A stretch of DNA of 64,000 nucleotides, taken from positions 124,001 through 188,000 of the forward strand of contig JARKIF010000026.1 of the NCBI GenBank assembly GCA_029378245.1, written 5' to 3'. How positions within the stretch are numbered: position 1 is the first letter of the stretch; each line of letters starts with the position of its first letter. Source of the DNA: Roridomyces roridus. Lineage: Eukaryota; Basidiomycota; Agaricomycetes; Agaricales; Mycenaceae. The notes beneath the pieces were generated by a model that was not told the DNA's origin, searched no databases, and saw nothing but the letters and a program-made list of their open reading frames with translations. Below are positions 1 through 10,344 of the stretch, piece after piece. Position numbers and translations under genes: made by a program.

Positions 1-540
1 GTCCCCTACGTTATCAGCGACGACCAATATCAATTCGTCCGTGAGTCCGACAATGTTTTTTGGTTCGAGAGAACTCCAGGCTGACCACATAACCAGTCTT
101 CGGCGACTCCGGCAACTTCAGCCCAGTCATGACCATCCACAGCGATGTCTTTGGCGACGACGACGGTGCTGCTATGCCCGCATCGTTGGCGGGGCTGTTT
201 AACTGAGGGCTGGATACATAGCACGTAGGAGGACACGGACTTGACTTCGCATACCTAGTACTTACTGGCCACGGACTAAGCTTGATAATAACAAAAATTC
301 GGATGGATGGCAGTGGGACCGGGTGTCGGCGAAAGGGTTGCCGAGAGTCTTCATCAGAGACAGAGAAGATGGACACTTTCGAGCGGCGTTGGGTCTCAGA
401 GTGAGGACATGATGGTGGTTAGCAGAAAAGAGAGGGGCGGCGGCGATCAAGCCTGAGCGCGTCACTGATTACGGAAGACTCTGCTTGTGATTCCCGGTCT
501 TCGGCCACCTTCTCCCTCCCTCCTCCGGGCACCCTCGGAA
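1..540. other. Unassigned left edge
   Basis: No gene can be supported here. The first 84 bases read open on the plus strand and stop at a TGA, which could be the last exon of a gene entering from the left, but there is no recognisable motif. The rest is GC-balanced sequence with short open frames on both strands. It presumably includes the promoter of the thioesterase gene that starts at 541. Confidence 0.3.
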
Positions 541-1393
541 ATGACCCCACAACCCCAAGTCAAGCCCTCCAACCCGGACGACGACGTGGTCAGCCGCCAA
601 CTGGCCATACTCAGCAACCCGATCCCCGATTCAATCCTTGCCGGAATCAAGGGAAACGCGCCTTCGGACGTCAAGGTAGCGGCGCCCCAGAAACACTGCA
701 GACGACGGCACTCACTCAGTCATCCAATGTGAAGGAAATCGCGGTGAAATGGCTCAACTTCTTCAATGCCCCGGCGGAGAAGTGTTTCTACGGGCTGTCG
801 TCTGGGAGGAAGGTCGTGACGGAGGTTTCGTTGGATGCGGACCCGCTAAAAGAGGGTCAGGTCCTCACCTTGGTATGCGAGCTGGACATCGCGGAAGGTC
901 AGTCTATCCATTCCCTTGGCATTCACAGCTGGAGAACGATCTCACTGGGACGCGCAGAGTCATTACTGGATCGGCATGGGAAGCTGGCCAACGCGTTCAT
1001 ATTCAGCGTGCTGGACGAGTACGTCCCCACACCACTGGCCTAGGACCACTTCTCACCGAGAACCCCGCTTCCAGAACCGTCTCATCGGCGGTGACCGCAT
1101 TGGGTTACGCGACCGGTGGTTCCGGCATCTGCGGCGTCTCGCAAAGCCTCAACACCGTCTTCTACAATACTGTCGATCTGGGAGCGAGGCTGCGTTTCGT
1201 GAATACAACGTTGACGGCGACGCCTGAGACGACGGCTTGTCGATGTGAGGTGCGTTTTCCTCGTCTTTCTTGAATGGATGTATCTCGGCTGAATGGAAAG
1301 AAGGTATGGGACCTCACACAACGAAGGCTGGTCGCTACCGGTGTGTTTATCGGTATGCCTTCGTCAAGTCCACGTCAGGCAGCGCGATTATGA
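541..1393 (+). CDS. Hotdog-fold (4HBT-type) thioesterase
   Basis: Model: exons 541-675, 720-897, 958-1018, 1075-1249, 1304-1393; 212 aa. All four introns (44-60 bp) begin with GT, end with AG and keep the frame. The protein resembles the small 4HBT acyl-CoA thioesterases (THEM2/PaaI-like): an N-terminal GNAPSDVK segment, a TEVSL strand, the central helix DRHGKLANAFIFSVLDE where the family carries HG...xxxD, then GVSQSLN and a C-terminal RCEVWD...RRLVATG segment. Such enzymes hydrolyse acyl-CoA thioesters and usually act as dimers or tetramers. The start at 541 is the first in-frame ATG that leaves the conserved N-terminal segment intact. The call rests on motif order only; substrate is unknown. 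Confidence 0.8.
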
Positions 1394-1446
1394 CGTGTAA
1401 ACTATCTGTATCTACCATGTTTTCACGCCCTTTAGAAGTGGACCAT

Positions 1447-1530
1447 GCCCTCCGGCGTGCATCTGCCTTGCGTGAATATGATCGCGGTTGCCAGCATGCA
1501 GAAGAGCCCCATTCGACTCGGGGCTGGGTG
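1447..1530 (+). tRNA. tRNA-like element P1 (degenerate)
   Basis: Plus-strand relative of the tRNA-shaped elements of the 27-44 kb array. It ends in a T-arm-like segment with the B-box core ATTCGACTC flanked by CCCC/GGGG, then CTGGGTG, and a T5 run at 1551-1555, 21 nt further on. Its centre (GCATCTGCCTTGC...CAGCATGCAGA) aligns with the element at 10263-10344. The 5' border is approximate and the acceptor stem is poor, so it may be dead. Confidence 0.3.
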
Positions 1531-1695
1531 GTGGGTCAATCGGTTGAATCTTTTTATCTTCTCACCGCGGGCAAAGACCGACGCACGGTAAGATAACGTG
1601 CCCTGGCCTTTAAATTTGTCCCCCGTGCCACCACCTCCCACCGGCGCGGGACGTAACTCACTGATTTCGAACACATCTAGCTGTACTTCCTGATC

Positions 1696-2403
1696 ATGAA
1701 CAAGCACTCGCTGAACCCGAATTTGCGCAGAGGCTTTTTTGCTGGAGTTCCTGCTGTATGCCTCATGCTCTGCATTCAATGTGAGTTTTCGTAGACCCGT
1801 TCGATTCGGGCCTGATCCGTCAGATGGACGTCGAAAAGCTTTCGTCTGGGTCGACACCAGTAACTCAGTCACCAACACTGTATTACTCGATCCAAGGTAC
1901 ATAGCTCTGGAACGTCAACCCAGCCTCGACGACCACCGGTCAAATGCTGGGACGACCGCCAGGGTGGAAAGTACAACTCCTGGTACTGCCTCATCGATGT
2001 CCCGTTCGCCTCGTTCTCCGACTTTCACCCTCGACGCTGCCGTGGGCGCTTGTCGTTGATGGGAAACGGAGGATTGCAGGATGCGTTCATATTTCCCCAG
2101 TCGTCGTGCGCATCGGTATTCAGCAATTCTGATAGGCTGCAAGTCGGTCGGTTGGACGTCGTGGTGCGAACCCGACTCGTGTGTACACCGAGACGATCGG
2201 GAGGCCTACCTCGCAAGATAGTGTGGTTGTTGTGGAGATGGATGTTCCGCGGCCGGCGCAACCTGTTGAGGGGAATTTTACTAGTAGTGGCGAGTTGGGA
2301 ATCTTTACGATTGGCGCGGAGATTCATGGGGAGAAGTATTCGAGGCCGCAGCTGATGGATTTGCCCAGTCTTCCGTTTTGCGAGGATGTTGTTTTTGCGT
2401 AGT
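1696..2403 (+). CDS. Unresolved secreted-protein-like gene
   Basis: An ATG at 1696 opens a hydrophobic leader (RRGFFAGVPAVCLMLCIQ) that ends at a GTGAGT donor. Further open frames follow, including one with KCWDDRQGGKYNSWYCLIDVP and LQDAFIFPQSSC around 1945-2115. A last frame ends EIHGEKYSRPQ...EDVVFA with a TAG at 2401-2403. The pieces are not all joinable with normal-length introns. A second copy of the 2090-2350 part lies at 5345-5660, where LQDAF and GEKYSR-type sequence is still readable but broken. I do not recognise the family. It may be a secreted protein or a decayed gene. Confidence 0.3.
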
Positions 2404-2465
2404 TGGAATTCAAATCAGGTACAGGACAAGAGAGATACATTAAATAAGACTATCCAAATCTTCTT

Positions 2466-5030
2466 CTACATCGTCGGTTGTCCCCGAAGACGAGCGTAAC
2501 ATTCCTCTACCGCGGTCTTTTGTCTTTCCCATGATTGAATTATATGGAGCGGTGTAGATGGCCATTTCTGCAGGAATAGTCAGTGTAGCTGCAACCGTGG
2601 CATGGGACTTACACGTAACCAGGTCAAGATCATGGTAAAAGAGTCTGGACTGAGAAAACCATTCCGCTCATGACACTTTAGGTGATATTCCTTGTCGGGC
2701 GCGAGTCTTCCGCACCACTGAGAAAGGTCCAGATCTGCTATTTTATCGAAGATGACTTCGTCCGGTTCGCAGCTGCACAATATGGGAATCCATTGCCTGC
2801 TACCGAATTAAAGATCTCTGCTGTCGGAGGGACTGTGTATGCATTCACCGACGGACTTGGAAGAAATCGTGGGGGTCTAAAACATCATTCGTGCGGCTTA
2901 TGGCCATGAAACGTAATGTTTCCTCTTGGGACATGTATAAAGTTCCGCACTTCTGGCGATCACGGAGGAAGTAATCGAGGCCGTCCAAGGAGCGTTGGAG
3001 AAGGGGTCGAAGCGCATCCCATGTCAGCCCGAGTAAATTGAGTGCCGTTCTATCTGATAGATAGTGTACCGGTGTCGGAGTTGAGATGACACGGAGGTAT
3101 GAGATCAATGCAGGATTTCCTGCTAAGACTTGTGCAATACTTTCGTCGCCGTGAGGTTTCTGATTGATCCACATGTGGATAAACTAGCGAATGGATGAAG
3201 AAGGAAGAAAACGAACGCTATCAATCATGTGGTGGCCTGCACCGAGTCGACGTAAATCAGTCCAAGTTTCAACGAGGTCCGAGGGGGGATGCAGATAACG
3301 CTGAGGGAATTAGCAGCCGCGGCGACCTTGAAAAAATTGAAGCTCACCTGGAGCCATGTGAGAATAGCACGTGCGTCCGCTTCAGCAGCAAGACTATTAT
3401 ATGCGCCGTGCTGGACATGGACGTTGCGCAAGATAGGGAATAGACTTTCCGTAGGTGGAATCTTCACCAGAAATTTGAGGAAAATCCCGATGATTGCCCT
3501 GTCAAACGAATATTCAGGAACCAAGCGGGGCAGCATTCAAAGGAGAAAAAACGTACTCAAAGTCCAGTGACCGAAGCCCTGACTCAAGAGCGCAGGCCAT
3601 GCTGTGCACAAGTGCAATTCGCAGGTCTTGCCCAGATATACAAAAGCCAAATGACCGCTGCGGTTCGACTAGGAAGTCTCTGAAGGACGCATGCAACAGT
3701 TGCACAGGCAGACTCCCAGCGTCAAAGATTCGTACGGGTCGAATTTGAAGCAGTGAATGAAGAGCGCGTGAAATGATACGAGACGTCCCGCGGCGCATCT
3801 GCAGCGTAATGTCAATTTGTTCAGGGTCCAGATGTGTTTCCACGATCGCATGCAACACACGGAGAAGGACTGATTTGTCGGGGACTGCCGACAGTATTTG
3901 GCTGTAGAGATCGTCCAGAGGAGTCGTACTGGAGGGGTCCAAAATGAGAACAGCATCCAAACGATCCGCAGGGTGGGAATATTCATCGTCAATGTAACTA
4001 ATGATTGTGGAGGCGTAGATGAACGTTCCAGACGACCGTTCAACCAACTGCTCGATGACAACCTCACCAGGCCAGTCATCGTGCAGTGCGACCCCCCGGC
4101 TTGTATGAGCTCGCTGGATGCGGGCGAACTCGTCGGTAAGATATCGAGAGATGTCAGCGTAGGCAGAGGCGTCTGGGCGGATCTGAAAACCACGACAGAC
4201 GTCGGAATTCTCAGAGGACTCGAGAATCTCGCACAAATGTGATTCTGAGCGACTGCAGATCAGGATATGGACGGGGATGTGTTCGGCTCGCACAACATCG
4301 ATGAGAGATCGCAGGAGCAGTGTTTGTGCGGCTCGCTCTTCGCACTCGTCCAATCCATCGAGGACCAAAATGGGACGAGAGTTGAGCTTTGGTGCCTCCC
4401 TGAACGGCAGGACAATCAGCTTCTCGAGCTGGTGACGCATTGACTTGCTGGCGATGAGCCTATCCGTCTCGACCGCGCCCTGTATTATGGGGCCAATTGC
4501 AGGGAATGAAGCGGCCAGTTGATAGGCCAGAGTTGGGACCAAGTTTCTCCAGTGCCCACGGCCTGCATCTCCGCGCTTCCAGAAGAAAGAGCCACCCAAT
4601 TGACTGCGAACTTGGCAGCTTGCGGCGAATTGTTGGGCAATGGCAGACTTGCCGATTCCAGCGCAGCCGTGGAGCCAAAGTATCGCACTGTCTGCAGGCT
4701 GCTCGAAGGACCAGTCATCCAGCCGTTCCAATATCGCATCTCGTGTGCCCGGATGACAAGAGGGATCGGGAGGGCGGACGGCCGAGTCATGCATGGCGTC
4801 CTCGCACAAGGCGCGGCGCAAGATGTCCAAGCCTACGAACAGAAGATGAGCGGTAAAGTTTCGGGCACTTGCGAGTGTTACTGGCCGCTTTCGCCGACGT
4901 TTGTCGTGTGGGAAACATTCATGTTTCCTGCGATGCTGTTGAACGTACTGCTCTGGATGTGAAGTGGGTTGTCGCCGCCAATCCGAGAGATGGCATATTC
5001 TCGTTTGGGAGCTTCCCAGAGGCCCGACAT
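2466..5030 (-). CDS. NACHT P-loop NTPase N1
   Basis: Seven exons (complement): 4886-5030, 3557-4832, 3348-3498, 3217-3300, 2849-3159, 2613-2796, 2466-2567; 750 aa. The N-terminal 48 residues end in a GNMNVSHTTNVGESG segment. It is followed by the mushroom NACHT header GLDILRR...HDS...CHPGTR, Walker A GCAGIGKS (about residue 104), Walker B LVLDGLDE (about 204) and the sensor-like ILICSRSE (about 238). The winged-helix part carries RSSGTFIYA and LDPSSTTPLDDLY. The C-terminal 230 residues, encoded by five small exons, are shared only with the other NACHT genes here and carry no ankyrin or WD repeats that I can see. NACHT proteins of fungi are STAND signalling ATPases linked to non-self recognition and cell death; that role is inferred. 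Intron 1 (4833-4885) starts with GC instead of GT. Confidence 0.87.
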
Positions 5031-5344
5031 TGAGGAGGAACGACAAGGATTTAAGGGAGGCGGTGCTGCAGGCGCTCCTTCCGATGCCTGTCAAATTCTC
5101 TGTGAAGACGGCAGAGGGCTGTGTTGTTGGCTCGTGGGCTCACCAATCCGATTCCTCTATTTACTGGATGAGGGCAAGGTAGCCTAGTCGCAAATCAATT
5201 GAAGACAGATCGCCCCAGATTCGAGGCTACATACGGAGCAGATGATGGTCAAGATCAGAGAAGCGTCGGTGATGCCAAGGTGATGCGGTGATGGCGGCTA
5301 CCAAAACGAACCTGAAGGGCAACAAACTGTCTCGACATTACAGC

Positions 5345-5660
5345 TTCCTGTTCGCCCTGTGGCCTGCAAGATGCGTTTATGTTCTCCGCCGGCCCGTCGT
5401 GCATTTGGGTATTCAGTACTCAACTGTGATGGGCCACAAGTCGATCGGTTGTTGGTCGGTTGGACGTTCGGCGTTGTGGTGCGAACCTGACGCGTCACGC
5501 GTGTGTATATACACCGACGATCGGACGATCTACCTCGGAGGATGGTGTGCTTGTTGTTGAGTTTGAAGTTGAAGTTGACTCATGACCAGCGAGTTGAGAA
5601 TCTTTACGGTTGGGGTGGAAATCGGCGGGGAGAAGTATTCGAGGATGCAGTTTGGGTACA
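5345..5660 (+). pseudogene. Broken copy of the 2090-2400 gene end
   Basis: The segment around CTGCAAGATGCGTTTATG, then the stretch TCGGTTGGACGTTC...GTGCGAACC, then GTTGAGAATCTTTACGGTTG...GGGGAGAAGTATTCGAGG repeats in order the sequence found at 2090-2350. Internal changes destroy the frame seen in the first copy. Each copy sits just beyond the 3' end of a NACHT gene (N1 at 2466, N2 at 5694), so NACHT gene and neighbour were probably duplicated as one unit and the neighbour then decayed. Confidence 0.5.
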
Positions 5661-5693
5661 TACAGGAGAAGACAGCCATGTTCAAGAAGATGA

Positions 5694-8329
5694 TTATTCT
5701 GTAGAGCTCAATTCTTCTACGGACTCCGAGTCAGCTTTCTCCAGAAGATCAGCGTAACATTCTTGCACGGCAGCCTTCTGTCGTTTCCAAGATTCAATTA
5801 TATGCGCGGGAGTAGATGGCCATTTCTGTATGAGCAGTTTATGTAGTTGTAGACAAGTAGCCGCGACTAGAGCCCTACCTGTGACCAGTTCAGTATCTTC
5901 ACAAAAGTTCCTGGACCGAGAATTCCAAGATCATCTTTATGATGCGCCAGGTGATATTCCTTGTCGGGCGCGAGTTTCCCGCAGCACTGAGAAAGGTCCA
6001 GCTGTCTGATGGCATCGAAGACGACCTCGTCCGGTTCGCAGCTGCACAATGCGGGAATCCAAGCCCTGTTGCCGAGTTCAGAACAGTGCTCTTGGCGTGT
6101 GTGCACTGACCGATTGATTTGGAAGAAGCAGTTGTCGGCGCACAGAATAGCATTCATGCGGCTTATACACCGCACGGCGATAAAACGCAACGTTTCCTCT
6201 GGGGGTATGTACAAGACTCCGCACTTCTCGGGGTCACGGAAGAAGTTGCGCAGGTCGTCGAAGCGGAGGATCCGGAGTTTGACATAGGGTCGAAGAGCAT
6301 CCCACGTCAGCCCAAGGAGATCGAGTGCCATTGCATCGCACATATACATGTCCTTTGGAATGGCAAGAACCAGAGCGGAGGTGATGCGGCCAAATGAGAT
6401 CAATACTGGATATTCTGATAAAACCTTTGCCAAGATTTCGTTACTTTGGTGTCGATCCTGATACGCAAATGTACATGAACCAGCGAATAGAGCGAGGGAA
6501 AGCAAGGCATACATGCCATCGCAGTTCTTCGTCGAAGCCCGTTGATTGAAAACATTTGAGGTAGCGGACATCTGCCCAGGTTTCAATGAGATCCGAAGGC
6601 CTGGGTGAATAACGCTGCATTAATTCAGCTTTGGCGACCTTGAAGAAAATGAAATTCACCTTGAGCCAGGTGAGAATGTTATCAACTTCCGTTTGGGTCC
6701 CACGAGTATATGCGTGGTGTTGAACATTCACATCGCGCAAGATGGGGAATAATGTCTCTGTAGGTGGAATGTCGACGAAAGATCGCAGGAATAGACGGGT
6801 GACAGTTCTGTTAATTGATACAGCTTTACACAGCTGAACAATGTTTCAAAACCTACCGAAAGTCAAAGGGCCGAAGCCCCGATTCGAGAGCGCCAGCCAT
6901 GCTGTGCACCAGTGCAATTCGTAGTTCTTCCCCAGATATAAAAAAGTCTAAAGATCGCTGCGGGTCGACTAGGAAGTCTCTGAAGGACGCATGCAGCAGT
7001 TCCACAGTTCCATGAAATCCCAGGATACGCACGGGTGGAAGTTGAAGCAGTGAATGAAGACCGCGTAAAGTGATACGAGATGTTCCTCTACGTAGCTGCA
7101 ACACGATGTCGATTTGTTCGGGGTCTAAATAGATCTCGTACACGATTGCGTGTAGCACCCGGACAAGTATCGCTCTGTTGGGAATGACCGAAAGGATTTG
7201 GGTGTATAGGTCGTCCAGAGGAGTGGTGCTGCAAGGATCCAGACTGAGAACGGCGTCCAAACGATCCGCAGGGTGCGAGTAGTCGTCGTCAACATAGCGA
7301 ACGATGGTAGATGCATAGATGAAGGTCCCAGATGACCTTACGACCAGCTTCCGAATTGTAGCCTTGCCAGGCCAGTCATCGTCCAATGTGATGCCTCGGC
7401 GTGTGTGAGCCCGGTGGATGCGGGTGAACTCGTCGGTGAGGTATCGAGAGATATCGGCGTCGGCGGAGAGGCCTGCACGGATGGGAAAATCACGACAGAT
7501 GTCTGAGTTCTCAGAGGCCTCGAGAATCTCGCATATATGTGATTCTGAGCGGCTGCAGATGAGGATATGGATAGGGATGTGTTTGGCTCGCACAACATCG
7601 ATGAGAGATCGCAGGAGCATTGTTTGTGCAGCTCGGTCTTCGCACTCGTCCAATCCGTCGAGGACCCAAATGGGACGAGATTTGAGCTTCGGCGCCTCCC
7701 TGAATGGCAGGACGAACAGCTTCTCGACTTGATGACGCATCGACTTGCTGGCGACGAGTCTGTCTGTCTCGACTACCTCCTGAATCAGGCGGCCAATTCC
7801 AGGGAATGCAGCGGCGAGTTGATAGGCGAGGGTTGGCAACAAACTTCTCCAGTGCCCACGGCCTGCATCTCCGCGCTTCCAGAAAAAGGACCCGCCCAAT
7901 TGACCGCGACCTTGGCAACTTGCCGCGAACTGTTGGGCGATGGCGGACTTGCCGATTCCTGCGCAGCCGTGGAGCCAGAATATCGCGCTGTCTTCGGGTT
8001 GCTCGAAGGACCATTCATCCAGCCGCTCTAGTATCGCAGCCCGTGTGCCCGGATGACAAGAGGGATCGGGAGGGCGGACGGCCGAGTCATGCATGGCGTC
8101 CACGCACAACTCCTTGCGCAAGATTTCCATGCCTAGGAGTAAATGATGAGGAACATTGAAGTCTCGGCAACTACGAGTACTGACCGCTTTCGCCCACATT
8201 GGTGGTGTGGGAAACGTTCATATTTCCGGCGATGCTGTTAAACGTACTGTTCTCAATGTGGACTGGGTCATTGCCTCCAATGCGAGAAAGCAGGGCGGAG
8301 TCTGGTTGGTGAGGCTGGTAGAGCGACAT
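5694..8329 (-). CDS. NACHT P-loop NTPase N2
   Basis: Seven exons (complement): 8185-8329, 6857-8132, 6660-6807, 6513-6614, 6111-6457, 5879-6065, 5694-5825; 778 aa. The exon phases and the length of exon 2 (1276 bp) are identical to N1. Order: MSLYQP start, single GGNDPVHI-type repeat, GNMNVSHTTNVGESG, NACHT header, Walker A GCAGIGKS, Walker B WVLDGLDE, winged-helix part, then the shared C-terminal region with LDLLGLTWDALRP, DPEKCGVLYIPPEETLRF, LCSCEPDE and an acidic tail. Intron 1 has a normal GTCAGT donor. It is intact in my reading. The closest relatives are N1 and the interrupted gene at 10.7-15.7 kb. Confidence 0.9.
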
Positions 8330-8526
8330 TGAGGAAGACAGACAAGAAGCGTGGGCGAGGCAGTGTTGGCATGTGCTGTGAAATATGTACACTGCCCACC
8401 ACGAGCCGCGGAGCCGGCGACTAGTATGTTTTCAGATTATGTCAGTGATGCGACGAGGCCTCAGGCATGTTCTAACAGATAGCACGACGCTGAAATCCTC
8501 AGAACCAAATCATGGAACCAGACGAC

Positions 8527-8862
8527 CTACATACCAGGAATCTCCCCTCGCCTTTTCCTCTCGATAAACGCCTCCGCCGAGTTCCAAAAATCAGGACCTC
8601 CATACGCTTCAGCCTCCCAGTCCGTCAAACCAGCGACGACGAAGGATGCGGTACAGCAAGGGCTCAGTCCTGGAGAATGCATATCAGCGCTGACTCACCA
8701 GATCAGAGCGCGTCGAGCAACCGGCAGAAGTGTCGGGATCATGCCCGGAAACATAGGAGCTGTCTCATTCTCCTGGAGCATGTTGTGGTCTGGACTCTGT
8801 GGAGAAAGTCTCCCAGTCACTCGCTCGGCGCCGAGCCCGCGTGACGGTGAGGCCGACTCTGC
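8527..8862 (-). pseudogene. Fragment of an F-box-type small protein
   Basis: The minus strand carries two pieces typical of the short F-box-associated genes of agarics: ENETAPMFPGMIPTLL...ARRALIW (about 8705-8815), and the C-terminal signature LTDWEAEAYGGPDFW...AFIERKRRGEI ending at a TAG at 8527-8529. The two frames cannot be joined by a normal intron (about 29 bp remain between them) and no F-box start is visible. I treat it as a remnant; the family assignment is a memory of the DFW...ERKRRGEI ending, not a search result. Confidence 0.35.
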
Positions 8863-8871
8863 CGAGATTGC

Positions 8872-9998
8872 TTATTCAGAGCTTGCGATCCTTACGCCAG
8901 AGTCGGCGCCGAGGAGTGAGTAAGGCGCTTTGAATTGTAGACATGATGACGGGCGGGACCAAGATTTTTTTGATGCGCCGCTGCAAATCAATGATAACCC
9001 CCAAATCAATGATCGCTTCAGCATGGGAAGCTTCCCTAAGCATAAGGCCACTCGTGACTCCTCGCCAGCGTCCCTTGAGCGTCCCTCCGTCTGGAACGCT
9101 AGCCGCAAGACTCTCCAGTGTCTCCACTCCCGATAAAGATGTAAGCGCCAGCGAGCCATCAACCCAATCCCGGACCATGCTCTTGCCCGCGCGAAATTTG
9201 CGCGAAATCAAAATCAATGGCAACGCGACCAAAACGCGACGTCCGAGTCGGTAGTCGCCGCCTTGAATATACTTATGGACCAGCTGAATGCAGGGTAGGC
9301 ACGGAACCTCGCAAGACGAACACCGGTCGTTATTGGATCCCCTACTCTAGCGTAGCAGAGAAGGGTTTCTGTGGACGTGAAATGGCAGGGCTCCCGCCAA
9401 AGTCGCGCGATCAATGTGATTCTTGTCAGATCATAATCAATGACGAAGCACATTTGGAATGCATCGGATCGTCAATTGATTGTGAATGATGTATCTGTGC
9501 CGAAGGTCGGTGTTGCGGCACGGACCTTGTTTCCGAGTGGAAGTCTCGGCTTCATCCGGCACTGATCAGCAGCATTCGGAATTACACAAGGGCTATCACC
9601 AAGCCAGACTTGTGGTCATATGCCGATCCGGCTATCCCACTCATGCAGGCCAAAGTGACAGATAGGGGTACAGATGTCAGGTTTTTTTGTAAGTAACCAC
9701 TGAATCAAATTCAACCCAATGCAGAGGCACTCCAAATCAATGCACTTCTTGTCACTGTGTCTAGCAGAGTAGGGGATGGCGCTTGCCGCTGCTACCAATG
9801 CTGTAATGCCACTGTCCAGTCCGCGTCGGGCGGCGCGATTATGATGCGACGCTCTGTTTCCACGCATTGCGCAGCGGATGATCCGCTCGGTGCTTGAAAG
9901 TTGAGGAATCACCCGTCCGCCTGTTACAGCAGATTCGAACTGGATGCTGGTCTCCGATTCGAGCCACTATTACATCCGACTGTGCTGTATCCTGCAAC
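8872..9998. other. Gene-poor spacer
   Basis: An open minus-strand frame (8876-9232) contains DLQRRIKKILVPPVIMSTIQ and could be one exon of a decayed gene, but no partner exons or known motif were found. From 9240 to 9990 I see only short frames on both strands and nothing that suggests an RNA gene. Confidence 0.3.
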
Positions 9999-10064
9999 AT
10001 CCGGTAGCAGGCGGCGTGCGTCTGCGTTTCCTGCAGAGGAGCCCGTTCGATTCGGACCCGGGTG
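9998..10064 (+). tRNA. tRNA-like element P3 (short)
   Basis: Acceptor ends CATCCGG and CCGGGTG pair over seven positions with one G-T wobble. The B-box core GTTCGATTC is present, but the T stem is only partly paired and there is no room for a D arm (67 nt in all). A T5 run follows at 10100-10104. Same orientation and family as the element 200 bp downstream. Confidence 0.3.
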
Positions 10065-10262
10065 CTGTTGTGCCTATGCCTGCGTCAACTTCTTCCTTCT
10101 TTTTATCTCCTCAAACGAGTCCAAGCCAAACTTCACCACCCTGGTGCAATATCCAATCTAATGCGGTCCAGTAAGTACACGGGCGTTGTGTTGTCTTCCG
10201 AAGTCATCTGATACATACCGCATTCTGGGACGAAATCCAAGACGCACTGGTACACGCAGAGG

Positions 10263-10344
10263 CACGCGGTATGCATATGCCTTGCCCGAATGTTGGTCGC
10301 CATCGACAGCATGCAGAGGGGCCCGTTCGACTCGGGGCCGGGTG
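10263..10344 (+). tRNA. tRNA-like element P2
   Basis: 82 nt with acceptor CACGCGG/CCGGGTG (six of seven pairs), a short GCATATGC hairpin in place of the D arm, a variable centre and a T arm with four CCCG/CGGG pairs around TTCGACT. A T7 run at 10368-10374 lies 24 nt downstream, the same spacing as in the minus-strand array at 27-44 kb. No conventional anticodon arm can be drawn. Confidence 0.4.

Noticed and set aside
8872..9232. Minus-strand frame of 118 codons as a gene
   Set aside because: It reads like coding sequence in part but has no second exon, motif or homologue within the window, so it is only mentioned in the spacer entry.
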